64,000 bases of DNA from Lentisphaerae bacterium GWF2_50_93 (GTDB lineage: Bacteria; Verrucomicrobiota; Lentisphaeria; Victivallales; GWF2-50-93): assembly GCA_001804815.1 (NCBI GenBank), contig MHBI01000065.1, forward strand, positions 27,337 to 91,336, written 5' to 3'. Each line of letters starts with the position of its first letter. The first letter of the stretch is position 1. Shown one piece after another: positions 1-10,285 of the stretch. The notes under the pieces are model-generated. The model did no database searches. It saw only the letters and a program-made list of their open reading frames with translations, and was not told the origin of the DNA. A program made the translations under genes and the position numbers.

Positions 1-591
1 GATTTCATATTCGTACACCATGGACTTAGCTGGAACGACAATTTAAGGCGGCTCATCGGCCCAAATGCCAGAAGGATCGCACCGCTTTTCAAGAATGACA
101 TCTCCCTCTATGCCGCTCACCTACCGCTTGACATGCATCCTGATATCGGGCACAACGTCCTGATCGCGAGAATGCTGAAGCTCCAGAACTGCAGGAACTT
201 TGCGAAATTCGCTGGCGGCGAACTCGGAATAGCCGGGGATCTCGAGGAGGAGACAAGCACTGCAAAACTTTCGTCCATCCTTGATAAAGAATTGGACACC
301 AAATGTTATGTCATCGGCAATGCCTCGAAGCCTGTGAGGAAAATTGCGATAATCTCCGGCGGAGGCTGCAGGCCGGAAGGAATTACCGAGGCTGCAAGGC
401 AGGGAATAGACTGCTTCATATCCGGCGAGGGGAACCATACTTCATATCATTTCATCAGGGAAGAGAACATCAGCGTCATTGTCGCAGGACATTATGCCAC
501 TGAAAAACCCGGAGTGCTCGCGGTGATGGACAAGATCAAGGAGAAATTCGGCATCGGCTGCGAGTTCGTAGATATTCCTACTGGATTGTAA
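1..591 (+). CDS. Nif3-like (DUF34) metal-binding protein, 5' end cut off
   Basis: The frame is open from base 1, so the N-terminus lies outside the window. The visible 196 residues include HHG near the start and LYAAHLPLD at about residues 38-46, which are hallmark metal-site and fold motifs of the Nif3/DUF34 family (often labelled GTP cyclohydrolase I type 2, though that activity is doubtful for most members). GEGNH at about residues 142-146 and the C-terminal ending around FVDIPTGL also fit the family. The protein would be cytoplasmic and bind two metal ions; its substrate is unknown. It converges with the next gene and the two 3' ends overlap by 14 bp. Confidence 0.85.
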   Translation, partial: DFIFVHHGLSWNDNLRRLIGPNARRIAPLFKNDISLYAAHLPLDMHPDIGHNVLIARMLKLQNCRNFAKFAGGELGIAGDLEEETSTAKLSSILDKELDTKCYVIGNASKPVRKIAIISGGGCRPEGITEAARQGIDCFISGEGNHTSYHFIREENISVIVAGHYATEKPGVLAVMDKIKEKFGIGCEFVDIPTGL

Positions 592-1591
592 TTGGTGTCA
601 GGAATTTTCCGGTTTTGAGGTATGATGCAAGGTTTTCGGCGGTCCTAAGCGACTTGCGTTCTACGGATTCCGCGGTGTTGAACGCATTGTGTGGAGTGAG
701 TATTGCCCTGGAATCCTTCATGAGCTTTAACACTGCTGAAACGCTTTTCCGGGCTTCAGGTTTTAGTTTGGAAGCATTTTTTCCGTCCCTGAGAACAGAA
801 GCAAGATCCTTTTCAAAGTCATAGACGTCAAGGCCGATACCTCCGAAAATGCCTTTTTCCAGTAGTTTCAACAGATCGCCTGAAGGAGCCACTTCACCGC
901 GTCCGACATTTATGAATATTGAACCGCTGGGCATGGACTTGAGAGTTTTATAGTCGAGCATTCCACGTGTGATGTCTGTCAGCGGCAATGCGCAGACAGC
1001 GATATCCGCATTTTCCAGCCCTTCCTTGAGAGAGACGTAGTGCAGTCCATATTTCCTTTTCATCTCAGGTTTCGGCTTTAAGTCGACACCTAGGATTTTC
1101 ATCTGGAGCCCATGGGCGATGTCGACGAGTTCGGTGCCGATTTTACCGACGCCGATTACGGTTATCCTGCGGTTGCGGATTTCGCAGCCGGTGAGGCCGT
1201 CACGGTAGAACGTCTCAAAGGACTTTCTCTGGAGCGTAAGGTTGCGGAGGAGGGCGGTCCACATCATGAGGGCCTGTTCCGCAACCGCGCGTGCTGCATA
1301 TTCCGGGAGATATGCGGCTGAAATCCCAGTTCTGGCCTTCCTTAAATAATCAGATACATGGTCATATCCTGTTGAACGGGTGATGATTGCGTCCAGCTTG
1401 TCCCGCCATTCGAGCGGGAATTTCGACTGTGTCCTGGTGCTGATTATTTTCGCTGGAGGGGATTTGTGGCCGCTTTCCTGGATGGTCTTCCAGGTGAAAA
1501 GGTATTTATGTCCTTTGGGCAGGACTTCCCTGAGGATATTTTCCTCCTCTTCGAATGCCTCGTAGAAAACCGCGGAATAATTATTCTTCAT
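578..1591 (-). CDS. D-isomer-specific 2-hydroxyacid dehydrogenase
   Basis: 337 residues, a normal length for the family. The Rossmann motif GVGKIG is at 147-152 with Asp170 at the end of the second strand, which predicts NAD over NADP. The catalytic set is visible as Arg231 (NVGRGE), an acidic residue in the DVYDFE stretch (Glu260 the likely base) and His301 (TPHNA). It would reduce or oxidise a 2-keto/2-hydroxy acid in the cytoplasm, D-lactate dehydrogenase-like by overall layout; the substrate cannot be read from sequence. The gene starts 2 bp after the stop of the upstream 321-residue membrane-anchored protein, so the two are probably co-transcribed. Confidence 0.85.
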   Translation of the reverse strand: MKNNYSAVFYEAFEEEENILREVLPKGHKYLFTWKTIQESGHKSPPAKIISTRTQSKFPLEWRDKLDAIITRSTGYDHVSDYLRKARTGISAAYLPEYAARAVAEQALMMWTALLRNLTLQRKSFETFYRDGLTGCEIRNRRITVIGVGKIGTELVDIAHGLQMKILGVDLKPKPEMKRKYGLHYVSLKEGLENADIAVCALPLTDITRGMLDYKTLKSMPSGSIFINVGRGEVAPSGDLLKLLEKGIFGGIGLDVYDFEKDLASVLRDGKNASKLKPEARKSVSAVLKLMKDSRAILTPHNAFNTAESVERKSLRTAENLASYLKTGKFLTPITIQ

Positions 1592-1593
1592 GT

Positions 1594-2559
1594 TTATTTC
1601 TCCAACCGGGGTGCCTGTGCCATCATGACAATAAACGGATATCTCCAGTATGTAAAGCGTTCGAAGGTTTTTGTGTCTGGAAAGAAACGCAGGTAGTTTT
1701 CAATTCTTTCCCCTGGATCGGAGCCGAACCGGAAGTCAAGCCCTTGGACTGAGAGAAGGGCATATTTGAAAAGATGCTGGTTTGCGAGTTTGAAGTCCTG
1801 CGGTTCGGCGGGAATTCCATATGAGGAGTTTTCAAGGCGTTCTTCAATCTGCTCCGGCCATATCCCCTGCCTTAATGACTTGTCCTTTAGGAGATCTGCA
1901 AAACTTCTCCCATGCCAGGACTTCCCGAACCTGATATCGACAGTATCGACACTCCCATTCTTTCTGAATTCGCAGAGGATGTGCAAGGGTTCACCTTTTT
2001 CGTTGAAAATCGAAATTGTCTGCGCTTCAAAATCCTCCTGGTAAGCCATCTCGCAAAGCAGTCTTGTCAATTCATGCGTGTTCCCATATCCTTTCAGGAG
2101 TATTTCGGCCGGGGAACCGGCCTGATGTTTGAAGTCTTCGCCGGGCTTGAGCTTTACTGAACGCTGGAGGAGCTTGAACATGTCGTCAACAGAAGGTGGA
2201 AGATTCTTGAATTCCTTTATGAGCATGTTTTTTATGATGAACGCGGATTCCCATCTGAGGAAGTCAGCCTTGTCGGGAAGCGTGCTGAAATAGGAGCCGT
2301 CAAGCTTCATCCCGCCAGCAAGTTTGAGATAGTCTGAGCGTATCTTGACGGAGGCGGCTCTGCGTTGGAGGATTTTTCCGGCGGAAGCAATGGCGTTTTC
2401 CATGTCTCCTTTTTCAACCGCAGTCATCCATGCCTGTACATCGATAGAAGACGGGTATGGAGTGGTAGGAGGAAGGAGTTTCAATAAAAGAAGCACCAGC
2501 GCTACTGTAATGAATACTGCTGCAAGCGAAAGAAAATATCCTTTAATGTTATTTTTCAT
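1594..2559 (-). CDS. Membrane-anchored protein of unknown function
   Basis: 321 residues with one N-terminal membrane segment (about 8-28) followed by a proline-rich hinge and a presumably extracytoplasmic domain. Residues from about 160 to 220 (GYGNTHELTRLLCEMAY, then HILCEFRKNG and DIRFGKSW) resemble the strand-helix order of transglutaminase-like folds, but the Cys-His-Asp triad is not convincing, so any such relation would be a degenerate one. It sits between a GT-C-like membrane protein and a 2-hydroxyacid dehydrogenase with very short gaps (15 bp and 2 bp), suggesting one operon and perhaps a role with the membrane protein in envelope glycan work. No confident family. Confidence 0.7.
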   Translation of the reverse strand: MKNNIKGYFLSLAAVFITVALVLLLLKLLPPTTPYPSSIDVQAWMTAVEKGDMENAIASAGKILQRRAASVKIRSDYLKLAGGMKLDGSYFSTLPDKADFLRWESAFIIKNMLIKEFKNLPPSVDDMFKLLQRSVKLKPGEDFKHQAGSPAEILLKGYGNTHELTRLLCEMAYQEDFEAQTISIFNEKGEPLHILCEFRKNGSVDTVDIRFGKSWHGRSFADLLKDKSLRQGIWPEQIEERLENSSYGIPAEPQDFKLANQHLFKYALLSVQGLDFRFGSDPGERIENYLRFFPDTKTFERFTYWRYPFIVMMAQAPRLEK

Positions 2560-2574
2560 TTATTCCTCATGGGT

Positions 2575-3981
2575 TTATTTCCGGCTTCTTTTGTTTGCAG
2601 CCATCAAGCCCCGGACAGATAAGGCGATAGCAATATAGACGACGAGTAAAAACATGAAAAAAGAGCAGTTGTTTACTGCGGACGTGATGTTGTATGAGAG
2701 GAATTCATGGCGTGCCTGGAAAAATGACCTCAAGTGCCTGAGCTGGAACTGGAATGAATAAAGAAGCGCTATGAAGAATATGAGGATGAACAGGACATAG
2801 GCATGCTTCCTGTTGAAACGCGCCGAAAGTTCCTCGATGGAAGAGAAAACTTCTGCGACCAGAGGTGAAAGAAGTGGTACTGCAAAAAGCATGTGCCTGT
2901 AGTTGAGATCAAGGCCTCCAGTGCATAGCGTGTATGAGAATATGCTCACGGAGGCAATGAGAAAACCCGAAAGGAAAAGAATATGCTCGGGACCAGGCGT
3001 TTTCTTCAAGGCATGATAAGTGAATGGCAGAAGGAAGATGATGACAAGGAAGATCGAGCCGCCGAAAAGAGTGACATATTTTGGCGAATAGAACAGAAGG
3101 GTTCTGGCATTGGTGAGGAAATCCGTGCCGAAGAAGATTGCGCCGGCATCGTGGTAGAAGACATATGTGCTGTGATGAAATTGCGCAAGCGAGAACGGGC
3201 TGCCAAAATTCATGTAGTTATAGGACATCAGGAGGGTGGCAGGAATCATCCCTGAAACCAGGAAGGCCGTAAAATGCCTGATGTTCAGGAAATTCCTGCG
3301 GCATTTATAGATGTAGAATATAAACAGGGGCAGGAAAAGGAAAATGGTCATGTATTCGCTGATCACTGCGTACGCCAGAAGGAAGGTTGAAGTGCAGAGG
3401 ATATATATTTTTTTGTCCCTGGCATAGGATATGGCCAGAAGAAAAGACAAGGTCACAAGAAGAGAGGTGAAGATGTGGGAATACAGCAAAGTGCCATATC
3501 TGAGGAAAATTGTACCGGTGCAGAAGCCTGCTGCAACAAGAATAGATACATGGAGTTTGTAAGACAATTGCCTTAAAAGAAAAAATATGACGAGGAAGAG
3601 GGCTGTGCAGCAAAAGGCTGGAGCAAGCTGAAGCAGGCAGATGCGCTGGTCCTCCGAGTAGTCTGTCTTTAAAAAAGCGAAATCATCGAAGTTGATCATC
3701 TGCATGGAGTTTTTGACGGGGGATAGTGCATGATTGAACAGATAGAGGAAGAATGCAAATCCCGGTGCGCGATCAGAATAATACTTTCCCGAGGAGATGG
3801 CGGAATCATGTCTTGCGAACCTGACGTTGTCTTCAAGTTCGAAGCTACCGCGTTCGACCATTGAATTGACGAGCGCAAAATGGCTGCCGTCATTCGTGCA
3901 TGTGAGCCCTGAATTCAGGCTGTAGAAGAAAATCATGAGGAGATATACTGTAATCAGGCAATAGAAAAGATTCCTGTTCAT
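2575..3981 (-). CDS. Multi-pass membrane protein, GT-C glycosyltransferase-like
   Basis: 468 residues with about ten hydrophobic segments. The first extracytoplasmic loop carries NDGSHFALVNSMVERGSF and, later, GKYYSDRAPGFAF. This arrangement of an acidic residue in loop 1 and a YYSDRAPG-type motif is typical of bacterial GT-C/PMT-like glycosyltransferases that use polyprenyl-phosphate sugars. Function beyond that (donor, acceptor) is inference. The downstream gene begins 15 bp after its stop and encodes a membrane-anchored protein, so they may act together. Start chosen at the ATG giving the charged residue before the first membrane helix. Confidence 0.7.
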   Translation of the reverse strand: MNRNLFYCLITVYLLMIFFYSLNSGLTCTNDGSHFALVNSMVERGSFELEDNVRFARHDSAISSGKYYSDRAPGFAFFLYLFNHALSPVKNSMQMINFDDFAFLKTDYSEDQRICLLQLAPAFCCTALFLVIFFLLRQLSYKLHVSILVAAGFCTGTIFLRYGTLLYSHIFTSLLVTLSFLLAISYARDKKIYILCTSTFLLAYAVISEYMTIFLFLPLFIFYIYKCRRNFLNIRHFTAFLVSGMIPATLLMSYNYMNFGSPFSLAQFHHSTYVFYHDAGAIFFGTDFLTNARTLLFYSPKYVTLFGGSIFLVIIFLLPFTYHALKKTPGPEHILFLSGFLIASVSIFSYTLCTGGLDLNYRHMLFAVPLLSPLVAEVFSSIEELSARFNRKHAYVLFILIFFIALLYSFQFQLRHLRSFFQARHEFLSYNITSAVNNCSFFMFLLVVYIAIALSVRGLMAANKRSRK

Positions 3982-4091
3982 TGATAGTCTTCCTTATGGA
4001 GCTATTAAGACTCCGTTATCCGTGGAAGAACCGAAGCCGGAAAATCTATTTCCATTGCCTTGTTCCGGCCAAGTGAAAAAGAGAATTCCTG

Positions 4092-4511
4092 TTATTTGTC
4101 GGCAGGAGGAAGTGCAGGCACAGTCTTTTTTTCAGGAACAGCCAGGGTTTCAGGTTTCTTTGCTGGTTCAGGAGTTTTTTCGGCAAGAGGCGCCTTTTCA
4201 GCCTTTGCAGGAGCAGTCGCGACGGCTTTTGCATCCTTGGCGGTTTCGAGTTCCTCGACGATGCTTTTCGGGGCTTTCCTGTGGCCTGTCATTATTGCAA
4301 GAGCGAGCGTGATTGCGAGGAAAAGAGAAGCGAAGACAACTGTCATTTTCGCAAGATGGCTGCCTGTCTGGGCCCCGAACACAGATTCGCCGAGTCCGCC
4401 AAATGCGCTTCCGAATCCACTGTCCTTCGACTGCTGTACGAGAATGAGACAAATAAGAAGAAGCGCAATCAAGACGTCTGCTACTGTGAGAACTGCAATT
4501 AAAATATCCAT
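4092..4511 (-). CDS. secG: Preprotein translocase subunit SecG
   Basis: 139 residues from the ATG at 4511, which has AGAGGT a few bases upstream; a GTG 24 bases further out has no such site and is less likely. Two membrane helices (about 3-25 and 55-76) flank the conserved SecG loop QQSKDSGFGSAFGG (26-39). The C-terminal tail from about 80 is rich in Pro, Ala and Lys and is longer than in Escherichia coli SecG. SecG assists SecYEG-dependent export in the inner membrane. Its place directly after tpiA and pgk is the classic arrangement seen in many bacteria. Confidence 0.93.
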   Translation of the reverse strand: MDILIAVLTVADVLIALLLICLILVQQSKDSGFGSAFGGLGESVFGAQTGSHLAKMTVVFASLFLAITLALAIMTGHRKAPKSIVEELETAKDAKAVATAPAKAEKAPLAEKTPEPAKKPETLAVPEKKTVPALPPADK

Positions 4512-4597
4512 GGGGACCTCTGATTTATTAGGCACATAGGCGCATAGGCTCTAAGGCACTGAGTTTTATGTTTCCGATTTTCTATCTTATCTGGATT

Positions 4598-5365
4598 TCA
4601 GCCGATTGAATTCTTTATTAATGAGGCAAATCCCTCTGCATCAAGACTTGCGCCGCCTACCAATGCCCCGTCAATATCAGGTTTCGCCATAAGTTCCTTG
4701 GCATTGTCTGCCTTGACCGAACCGCCGTACTGGACAATTACCTTGTCCGCGGTAGCCTGTCCAAATGTGTCTGTCAGGAGTTTCCTTATGAGGGCATGTA
4801 CTTCCTGCGCCTGGTCGGGTGAAGCGGTCTTGCCGGTGCCGATCGCCCATACGGGCTCATAGGCGATGGTAGTCTTGAGCATGTCGTCAGCTGTCAGACC
4901 TGCAAGGCTTCCCTTGAACTGGGTTGTGATGACATTGGCCATCTTGCCGGCTTCGCGTTCCTGGAGGGTCTCACCTATGCAGACAATCGGGAGAAGGCCC
5001 GCGCCGAGCGCGAATTTCGCCTTCTTGCTGACAAGCTCATTGGTTTCGCCGTAATACTGGCGGCGTTCGCTGTGTCCGATAATGACGTATTTTACTCCGA
5101 GGTCAAGAAGCATTGCCGCAGATATTTCGCCGGTGTACGCGCCTGAAGCCTTGTCTGAGAGGTTCTGTGCTCCGAGTGATACTCCGGATCCCTTCAGAAG
5201 AGGAGATATCCTGTCAAGGGTTGTGAACGGAGGGCACACAGCCATGGTAATCTTGTCGGAAAGGCCTTCGACCTTCTTTACTAAAGCGGATACAAGCTGT
5301 ACAGCCTCGGTGGCCGTCTTGTTCATCTTCCAGTTTCCTGCAATGAAAAGCTTTCTCTTTTTCAT
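4598..5365 (-). CDS. tpiA: Triosephosphate isomerase
   Basis: 255 residues, standard length. It interconverts dihydroxyacetone phosphate and glyceraldehyde 3-phosphate in glycolysis. The catalytic residues are visible: Lys13 (NWKMN), His98 (IIGHSERR) and Glu170 (AYEPVWAIGTG, followed by the flexible loop), plus the phosphate-binding GGSVK near the C-terminus. A GAGG site lies about ten bases before the ATG. It lies between pgk and secG on the same strand; the strong terminator after pgk implies at least partly separate transcription. Confidence 0.97.
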   Translation of the reverse strand: MKKRKLFIAGNWKMNKTATEAVQLVSALVKKVEGLSDKITMAVCPPFTTLDRISPLLKGSGVSLGAQNLSDKASGAYTGEISAAMLLDLGVKYVIIGHSERRQYYGETNELVSKKAKFALGAGLLPIVCIGETLQEREAGKMANVITTQFKGSLAGLTADDMLKTTIAYEPVWAIGTGKTASPDQAQEVHALIRKLLTDTFGQATADKVIVQYGGSVKADNAKELMAKPDIDGALVGGASLDAEGFASLIKNSIG

Positions 5366-5559
5366 GATAAATTTTCCTCGTAGACTCGTAAAATTTATAA
5401 GTTAATTATTCGTTGTTTCAAATAAAAATTTCGAAAAGCCAATCAATATAGGCCGTGTAGGCGAAATTTCGAGCGGAATTGAAAAAATAATCATTCCCAC
5501 TCTAAAGCCGTGGACTCCAACTGAAGAAATCTCAACTCCCCCATTTTATAGTTGGGTAT
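5366..5559. other. Intergenic region between pgk and tpiA
   Basis: About 195 bp that hold the presumed tpiA promoter on the minus strand and lie beyond the pgk terminator. I see no ORF with a ribosome binding site and no family repeat here. Confidence 0.5.
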
Positions 5560-5590
5560 AAAAAAAGGCTTCAGGCCGGAGCCTGAAGCC
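5560..5590 (-). terminator. Intrinsic terminator after pgk
   Basis: Ten-base arms GGCTTCAGGC and GCCTGAAGCC around a CGGA loop (5567-5590), followed on the minus strand by seven T residues (5566-5560). It sits about 30 bp past the pgk stop. Confidence 0.9.
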
Positions 5591-5620
5591 TTGTAATAAT
5601 TTTTCACGGAAAAATTATAA

Positions 5621-6844
5621 TTACATGTCGTTGAGAGCTACGACTCCAGGCAGCTGTTTGCCTTCGAGGAACTCAAGGGAAGCGCCTCCACCTGTGGAGA
5701 TGTGCGACATCTTGCCTGCGAGACCGCTCTGGTTGACAGCTGAGACTGAGTCGCCACCGCCGATCACGCTTATTGCTCCCTTGTCGCTGGCATCGGCGAC
5801 TGCTTTGCATATTGCCATTGTGCCTTTTGCAAAGTTTGGCATTTCGAAACAGCCCATAGGTCCGTTCCAGACAATTGTCTTGGCCTTCATGATTTCTGCG
5901 GTGTAGGATGCAACTGTCTTCGGTCCGATATCGAGGGCCATCCAGCCTTCGGCAATATCATTTCCAACGGTTTTTATCTGTGCGGCATTGTCGAATTTGT
6001 CGGCTGAAAGGTTGTCAATCGGAAGCAGGAAAGTTACGTTTTTCTTTTTCGCTTCGGCAAGAATCTGTTTTGCAGTGTCGATTAGTTCGTCTTCGCATAG
6101 GGATTTTCCAATATTATGTCCCTGCGCCTTGAGGAACGTATAGGCCATTCCGCCTCCGATGAGAATCGCATCGCATTTTGAAATAAGGGACGTCAGTACT
6201 TCAAGTTTTCCGGAGATCTTTGCGCCGCCGATAATGGCGACGAACGGGCGTTTCGGGTTTTCAACGGTCTGTCCGAGATACTGGATTTCCTTCTCCATCA
6301 GGAATCCTGCAACTGATATTGGAATGTACTTGCAGATCTTTGCCGTTGAGCCATGGGAGCGGTGCGCCGTGCCGAAAGCGTCGTTGACATATACATCACC
6401 GAGTTTCGCGAGCTCTTTTGCGAAATCCGCAGTCTTTGCCTTGTCCTCGTCGGTCTTCGCCTTCATGTCCTCTTCAATATGGAATCGGGTGTTCTCGCAG
6501 ATCATGAGTTCGCCGGGCTTCAAGGCTTTTGCTGCGGCTACGGCTTTCTCTCCGATGCAGTCGTCTACGAACTGGACGGGTTTGCCAATGAGCTTGGAAA
6601 GGACGTCGACAGTCGGCTTGAGGCTGAATTCAGGCTTGACTTCGCCGTCGGGACGTCCGAGATGGCTGAGAAGGACCAGTGATGCTCCCTTGTCAAGAAC
6701 ATATTTGATCGTCGGAACTGCAGCTCTGATTCTTGTGTCATCCTTTATCTTTCCTTCCTTAACAGGAACATTGAAGTCGACGCGCATCACTACCCGCTTG
6801 CCTTTAAGTTCGACGTCGCGCACGGTTTTCTTGTTGAGTCCCAT
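5621..6844 (-). CDS. pgk: Phosphoglycerate kinase
   Basis: 407 residues from the ATG at 6844, which has AAGGAGG six bases upstream; the in-frame GTG one codon earlier is too close to that site. It moves a phosphate from 1,3-bisphosphoglycerate to ADP. Family motifs are all present: RVDFNVP near residue 22, SHLGRPDG for 3-phosphoglycerate binding, GGAKISGKLEVL in the hinge, NGPMGCFE and the nucleotide-site GGGDSVSA near the C-terminus. It belongs to the gap-pgk-tpi-secG cluster and ends in its own hairpin terminator. Confidence 0.97.
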   Translation of the reverse strand: MGLNKKTVRDVELKGKRVVMRVDFNVPVKEGKIKDDTRIRAAVPTIKYVLDKGASLVLLSHLGRPDGEVKPEFSLKPTVDVLSKLIGKPVQFVDDCIGEKAVAAAKALKPGELMICENTRFHIEEDMKAKTDEDKAKTADFAKELAKLGDVYVNDAFGTAHRSHGSTAKICKYIPISVAGFLMEKEIQYLGQTVENPKRPFVAIIGGAKISGKLEVLTSLISKCDAILIGGGMAYTFLKAQGHNIGKSLCEDELIDTAKQILAEAKKKNVTFLLPIDNLSADKFDNAAQIKTVGNDIAEGWMALDIGPKTVASYTAEIMKAKTIVWNGPMGCFEMPNFAKGTMAICKAVADASDKGAISVIGGGDSVSAVNQSGLAGKMSHISTGGGASLEFLEGKQLPGVVALNDM

Positions 6845-7017
6845 CACAAACCTCCTTCGTTATGAAAATATCCAGTTTAATATTTTTTTGCTCCCTTTAA
6901 TATTGTTACTTGCGAAAATTTTTCAAATTAACCTTTAAAAAGGTTCCCTTAATTGTTTTTTGTGAACTCAGGAGTATTTTCTAGCTTTTCATAACAGACA
7001 GGAGATATTTCAGGCAA

Positions 7018-7650
7018 ATGTTCAAGGATTCACTATATTTCATTAAAAAGAAGAGAATACTTCTTTCTCGATTCCTAGTCGTCCTTATTACGGCTATTTT
7101 TATTTTTACCGATCATTCGTGGAAGGATGAATTCTATCATTTCATAATCTTCCAGTCCATCGGCGGGTTCCTTGTAGCTTTCTGCATACTTGGACGCTTG
7201 TGGTCGGCCTTGTACATCGCAGGCAACAAGACGAAGAACCTCATCTCCGAGGGCCCTTATTCAATGGTACGGAACCCACTCTATTTTTTCAGCTTCTTTG
7301 GTGCAGTCGGACTTGGCCTGACCACTGAGAATCTCCTGATACTTTTCCTGATCGTGGTCCTTTTCATCATTTATTACCCGTTCGTCATCATTGGAGAGGA
7401 GAAGAGGCTTATCGAGGTCCATGGCGAAGAGTTCCTGGACTACATGAAGCATGTCCCGAGATTCATTCCGAATCCTTTCAAGCTCAAGGAGCCTGAATTC
7501 TACAACGTCAATGTGAAGAAGTACAAGATTGCCTTTGTCGATGCCATGGGTTTCTTCTCGATATACATCTGCGTCCAGATCGTGAACATCCTGCACGCCG
7601 CAAAAGTGATTCCAGCATACTTCTCTATCCCCAAATGCTTCTTCTCATAA
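7018..7650 (+). CDS. Isoprenylcysteine/phospholipid methyltransferase-like membrane protein
   Basis: 210 residues with at least four membrane segments. The segment GPYSMVRNPLYF (79-90) and the downstream EE pair at 127-128 followed by HGEEFLDYMKHVPRFIPN form the SAM-binding signature of the ICMT/PEMT family of membrane methyltransferases. The substrate (a lipid, isoprenoid or quinone-like compound) cannot be told from sequence. It is transcribed divergently from pgk and stands alone. The region just past its stop starts AAGTAG, resembling the foot of the REP elements found nearby. Confidence 0.75.
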   Translation: MFKDSLYFIKKKRILLSRFLVVLITAIFIFTDHSWKDEFYHFIIFQSIGGFLVAFCILGRLWSALYIAGNKTKNLISEGPYSMVRNPLYFFSFFGAVGLGLTTENLLILFLIVVLFIIYYPFVIIGEEKRLIEVHGEEFLDYMKHVPRFIPNPFKLKEPEFYNVNVKKYKIAFVDAMGFFSIYICVQIVNILHAAKVIPAYFSIPKCFFS

Positions 7651-7711
7651 GTAGCTCGGGCATTTCTCCCCAAGTTTCCATTTTCATGAGTCAATTGCTG
7701 AATTGGCAATT

Positions 7712-7804
7712 AAAGTAGGGACGGCCTTTAGGCTGTCCCATGTATTTGGATTTCTATGTTCATAAAGCCCAAGAATGGTACATCCTGAAGGACGTACCTA
7801 CTTT
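7712..7804. repeat. Paired REP element (BIME-like), type A
   Basis: Ends AAAGTAGG and CCTACTTT are inverted repeats. Inside are two hairpins: 7718-7739 (arms GGGACGGCC and GGCTGTCCC, loop TTTA) and 7777-7798 (arms GGTACATCC and GGACGTACC, loop TGAA). The GTAG foot is as in known RAYT-linked REPs. Confidence 0.85.
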
Positions 7805-7810
7805 CAAGAC

Positions 7811-7840
7811 AAAAAAACGGCAGGAATTTCTTCCTGCCGT
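7811..7840 (-). terminator. Intrinsic terminator after gapA
   Basis: Arms ACGGCAGGAA and TTCCTGCCGT (7817-7840) around a four-base loop, followed on the minus strand by a T run (7816-7811). It lies about 25 bp past the gapA stop and directly beside a REP pair. Confidence 0.9.
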
Positions 7841-7864
7841 TCAATTTTTATCTCGCCTGGATTA

Positions 7865-8941
<1,077 letters not shown>

Positions 8942-9142
8942 TTAAGCTATTGGTTCTGATGAAATAAAATCCGTCCTTAAAGTGAGACGGACAGAACCGT
9001 AATTATATACGCAGGCAGTTGTTTTTCAAAGGTTTCTTATAAAATTTTCAGGATGAAATTTTTATAGTCGGCCCCGGGTATTGAAATTAAGGAAGATTTT
9101 TGATATTATTGTTGGAGTCAATAACTGGAAGGAGGCCTTGAA

Positions 9143-10183
9143 ATGAGCTTTTTGAAACCTGCCATTGGAATAATAATTGCCGTTTTACTGTTTTGTCCGG
9201 TTTATGCCCAGCAGAAGAAAAATCCCCAGGTACAGCCAGCGGCGCCAGTCGAACCTAAGAAACCGGTCTACACGGGAAAGGACATCCCCCAGGGGCCTCT
9301 TGAAAACCTGATGGTGAAGGTTGGAGCAGGAGGCGTAACAAAAGGCGACTATGACTTTTTCATGCTGAAGACTGCGAACAAGGCCGGAAAGACAGTAAGC
9401 GCGCTTTCAGGCGATGAAAAGAAACAGGCGCTGTTCAGCGCAATAGACGAAGAGCTTCTTTTCCAGGCGGCTCTTGCTGAAGGAGTCCTCAAGGATGAAT
9501 ATACGTGCTGGATGATACTCGGGACTTACAAGTCGAACAATACGACCGCAAAAATCGATCCCAGGACTTTCAGCGACGATGAGCTGGAAAAATTCTACAA
9601 GGCAAATCCCGGAAAATTCACAAGGCCCGCCTCTGTGAACGCGAAAGGGCTCAAGTTCATGACCGAATCCGTCCAGGAGGTGCAGAAAGTGCTGAAGCAG
9701 GTTACTACGAATCCCGACAGCGCTAAAAACTGGATCGTTCTGGGATGGATAGAGGAGGGCAGGATGGCGGCCGGTCTTCCCCAGCAAATAACTGATCCCA
9801 TCACAAAACTCAAGAAAGGACAGCTTTCGGGAATTGTGAATGACAAGATTTCAGGCTGGAAATTCATATTCCTGGCAACTGACAGGAAAGAACCTGAACT
9901 TATCCCGTTTGCCGAGGCGAAGGGTAAGGTGAAATTCGAGCTCATAGGAGCGAAGCAGGAGGAGATGAAGAAGAAGCTTGCTGCAGACCAAGGCAAGGGG
10001 CAGAAAGGCCTTTCCGAAGACGAGATACTGCTCAATTCCGCAATACAGGCCGGCGCGCAGCGTGAACTCCAGGTCAGAAGATACATTGTCGAGTGGTATC
10101 TTTCGAAGAAGGCTGCAAAACGTGAGCAGGCGCTTCCGGATCTGAAGAAGAAATACAAGATTGAAATCCTGAAGAGCGAGTGA
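9143..10183 (+). CDS. Exported SurA/PpiC-like peptidyl-prolyl isomerase family protein
   Basis: 346 residues with a clear signal peptide (about 1-22, ending VYA). The N-terminal part (about 60-140) is helical and SurA-like, with a segment starting VGAGGVTKGDYDFFM that matches the usual gate to such domains. Residues about 180-255 read as a divergent parvulin-like domain (GWIEEGRMAAGLPQQI, then KKGQLSGIV and GWKFIFL). It would assist folding of exported or outer-membrane proteins. A strong GGAAGGAGG site precedes the ATG. It stands alone between gapA (divergent) and the metal ATPase (convergent). Confidence 0.75.
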   Translation: MSFLKPAIGIIIAVLLFCPVYAQQKKNPQVQPAAPVEPKKPVYTGKDIPQGPLENLMVKVGAGGVTKGDYDFFMLKTANKAGKTVSALSGDEKKQALFSAIDEELLFQAALAEGVLKDEYTCWMILGTYKSNNTTAKIDPRTFSDDELEKFYKANPGKFTRPASVNAKGLKFMTESVQEVQKVLKQVTTNPDSAKNWIVLGWIEEGRMAAGLPQQITDPITKLKKGQLSGIVNDKISGWKFIFLATDRKEPELIPFAEAKGKVKFELIGAKQEEMKKKLAADQGKGQKGLSEDEILLNSAIQAGAQRELQVRRYIVEWYLSKKAAKREQALPDLKKKYKIEILKSE

Positions 10184-10187
10184 ATTT

Positions 10188-10213
10188 GGTAGGTGCGCCC
10201 TTTAGGGTGTACC
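10188..10213. repeat. Single REP hairpin, type A
   Basis: GGTAGG foot then arms GGTGCGCCC and GGGTGTACC around TTTA. It lies a few bases after the stop of the foldase gene. Confidence 0.7.
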
Positions 10214-10255
10214 ATGAATTTTAATAGAGAAATACTGCTTGGATATTCTGATTCG

Positions 10256-10285
10256 ACCTACGGCTGACGACCGGCAGTCGTAGGT
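10256..10285. repeat. Inverted repeat at the end of the P-type ATPase gene
   Basis: Arms ACCTACGGCTG and CAGTCGTAGGT (one G:T pair) overlap the last base of the ATPase stop codon. No U-tract follows on the minus strand, so it is either a weak terminator or another palindromic repeat. Confidence 0.5.

Noticed and set aside
1594..2559. Transglutaminase call for the membrane-anchored protein
   Set aside because: The pattern is only vaguely similar and the triad cannot be placed, so it is left as unknown.
6159..6938. 259-codon plus-strand ORF opposite pgk
   Set aside because: Antisense to a well-conserved glycolytic gene; composition is that of a shadow frame.
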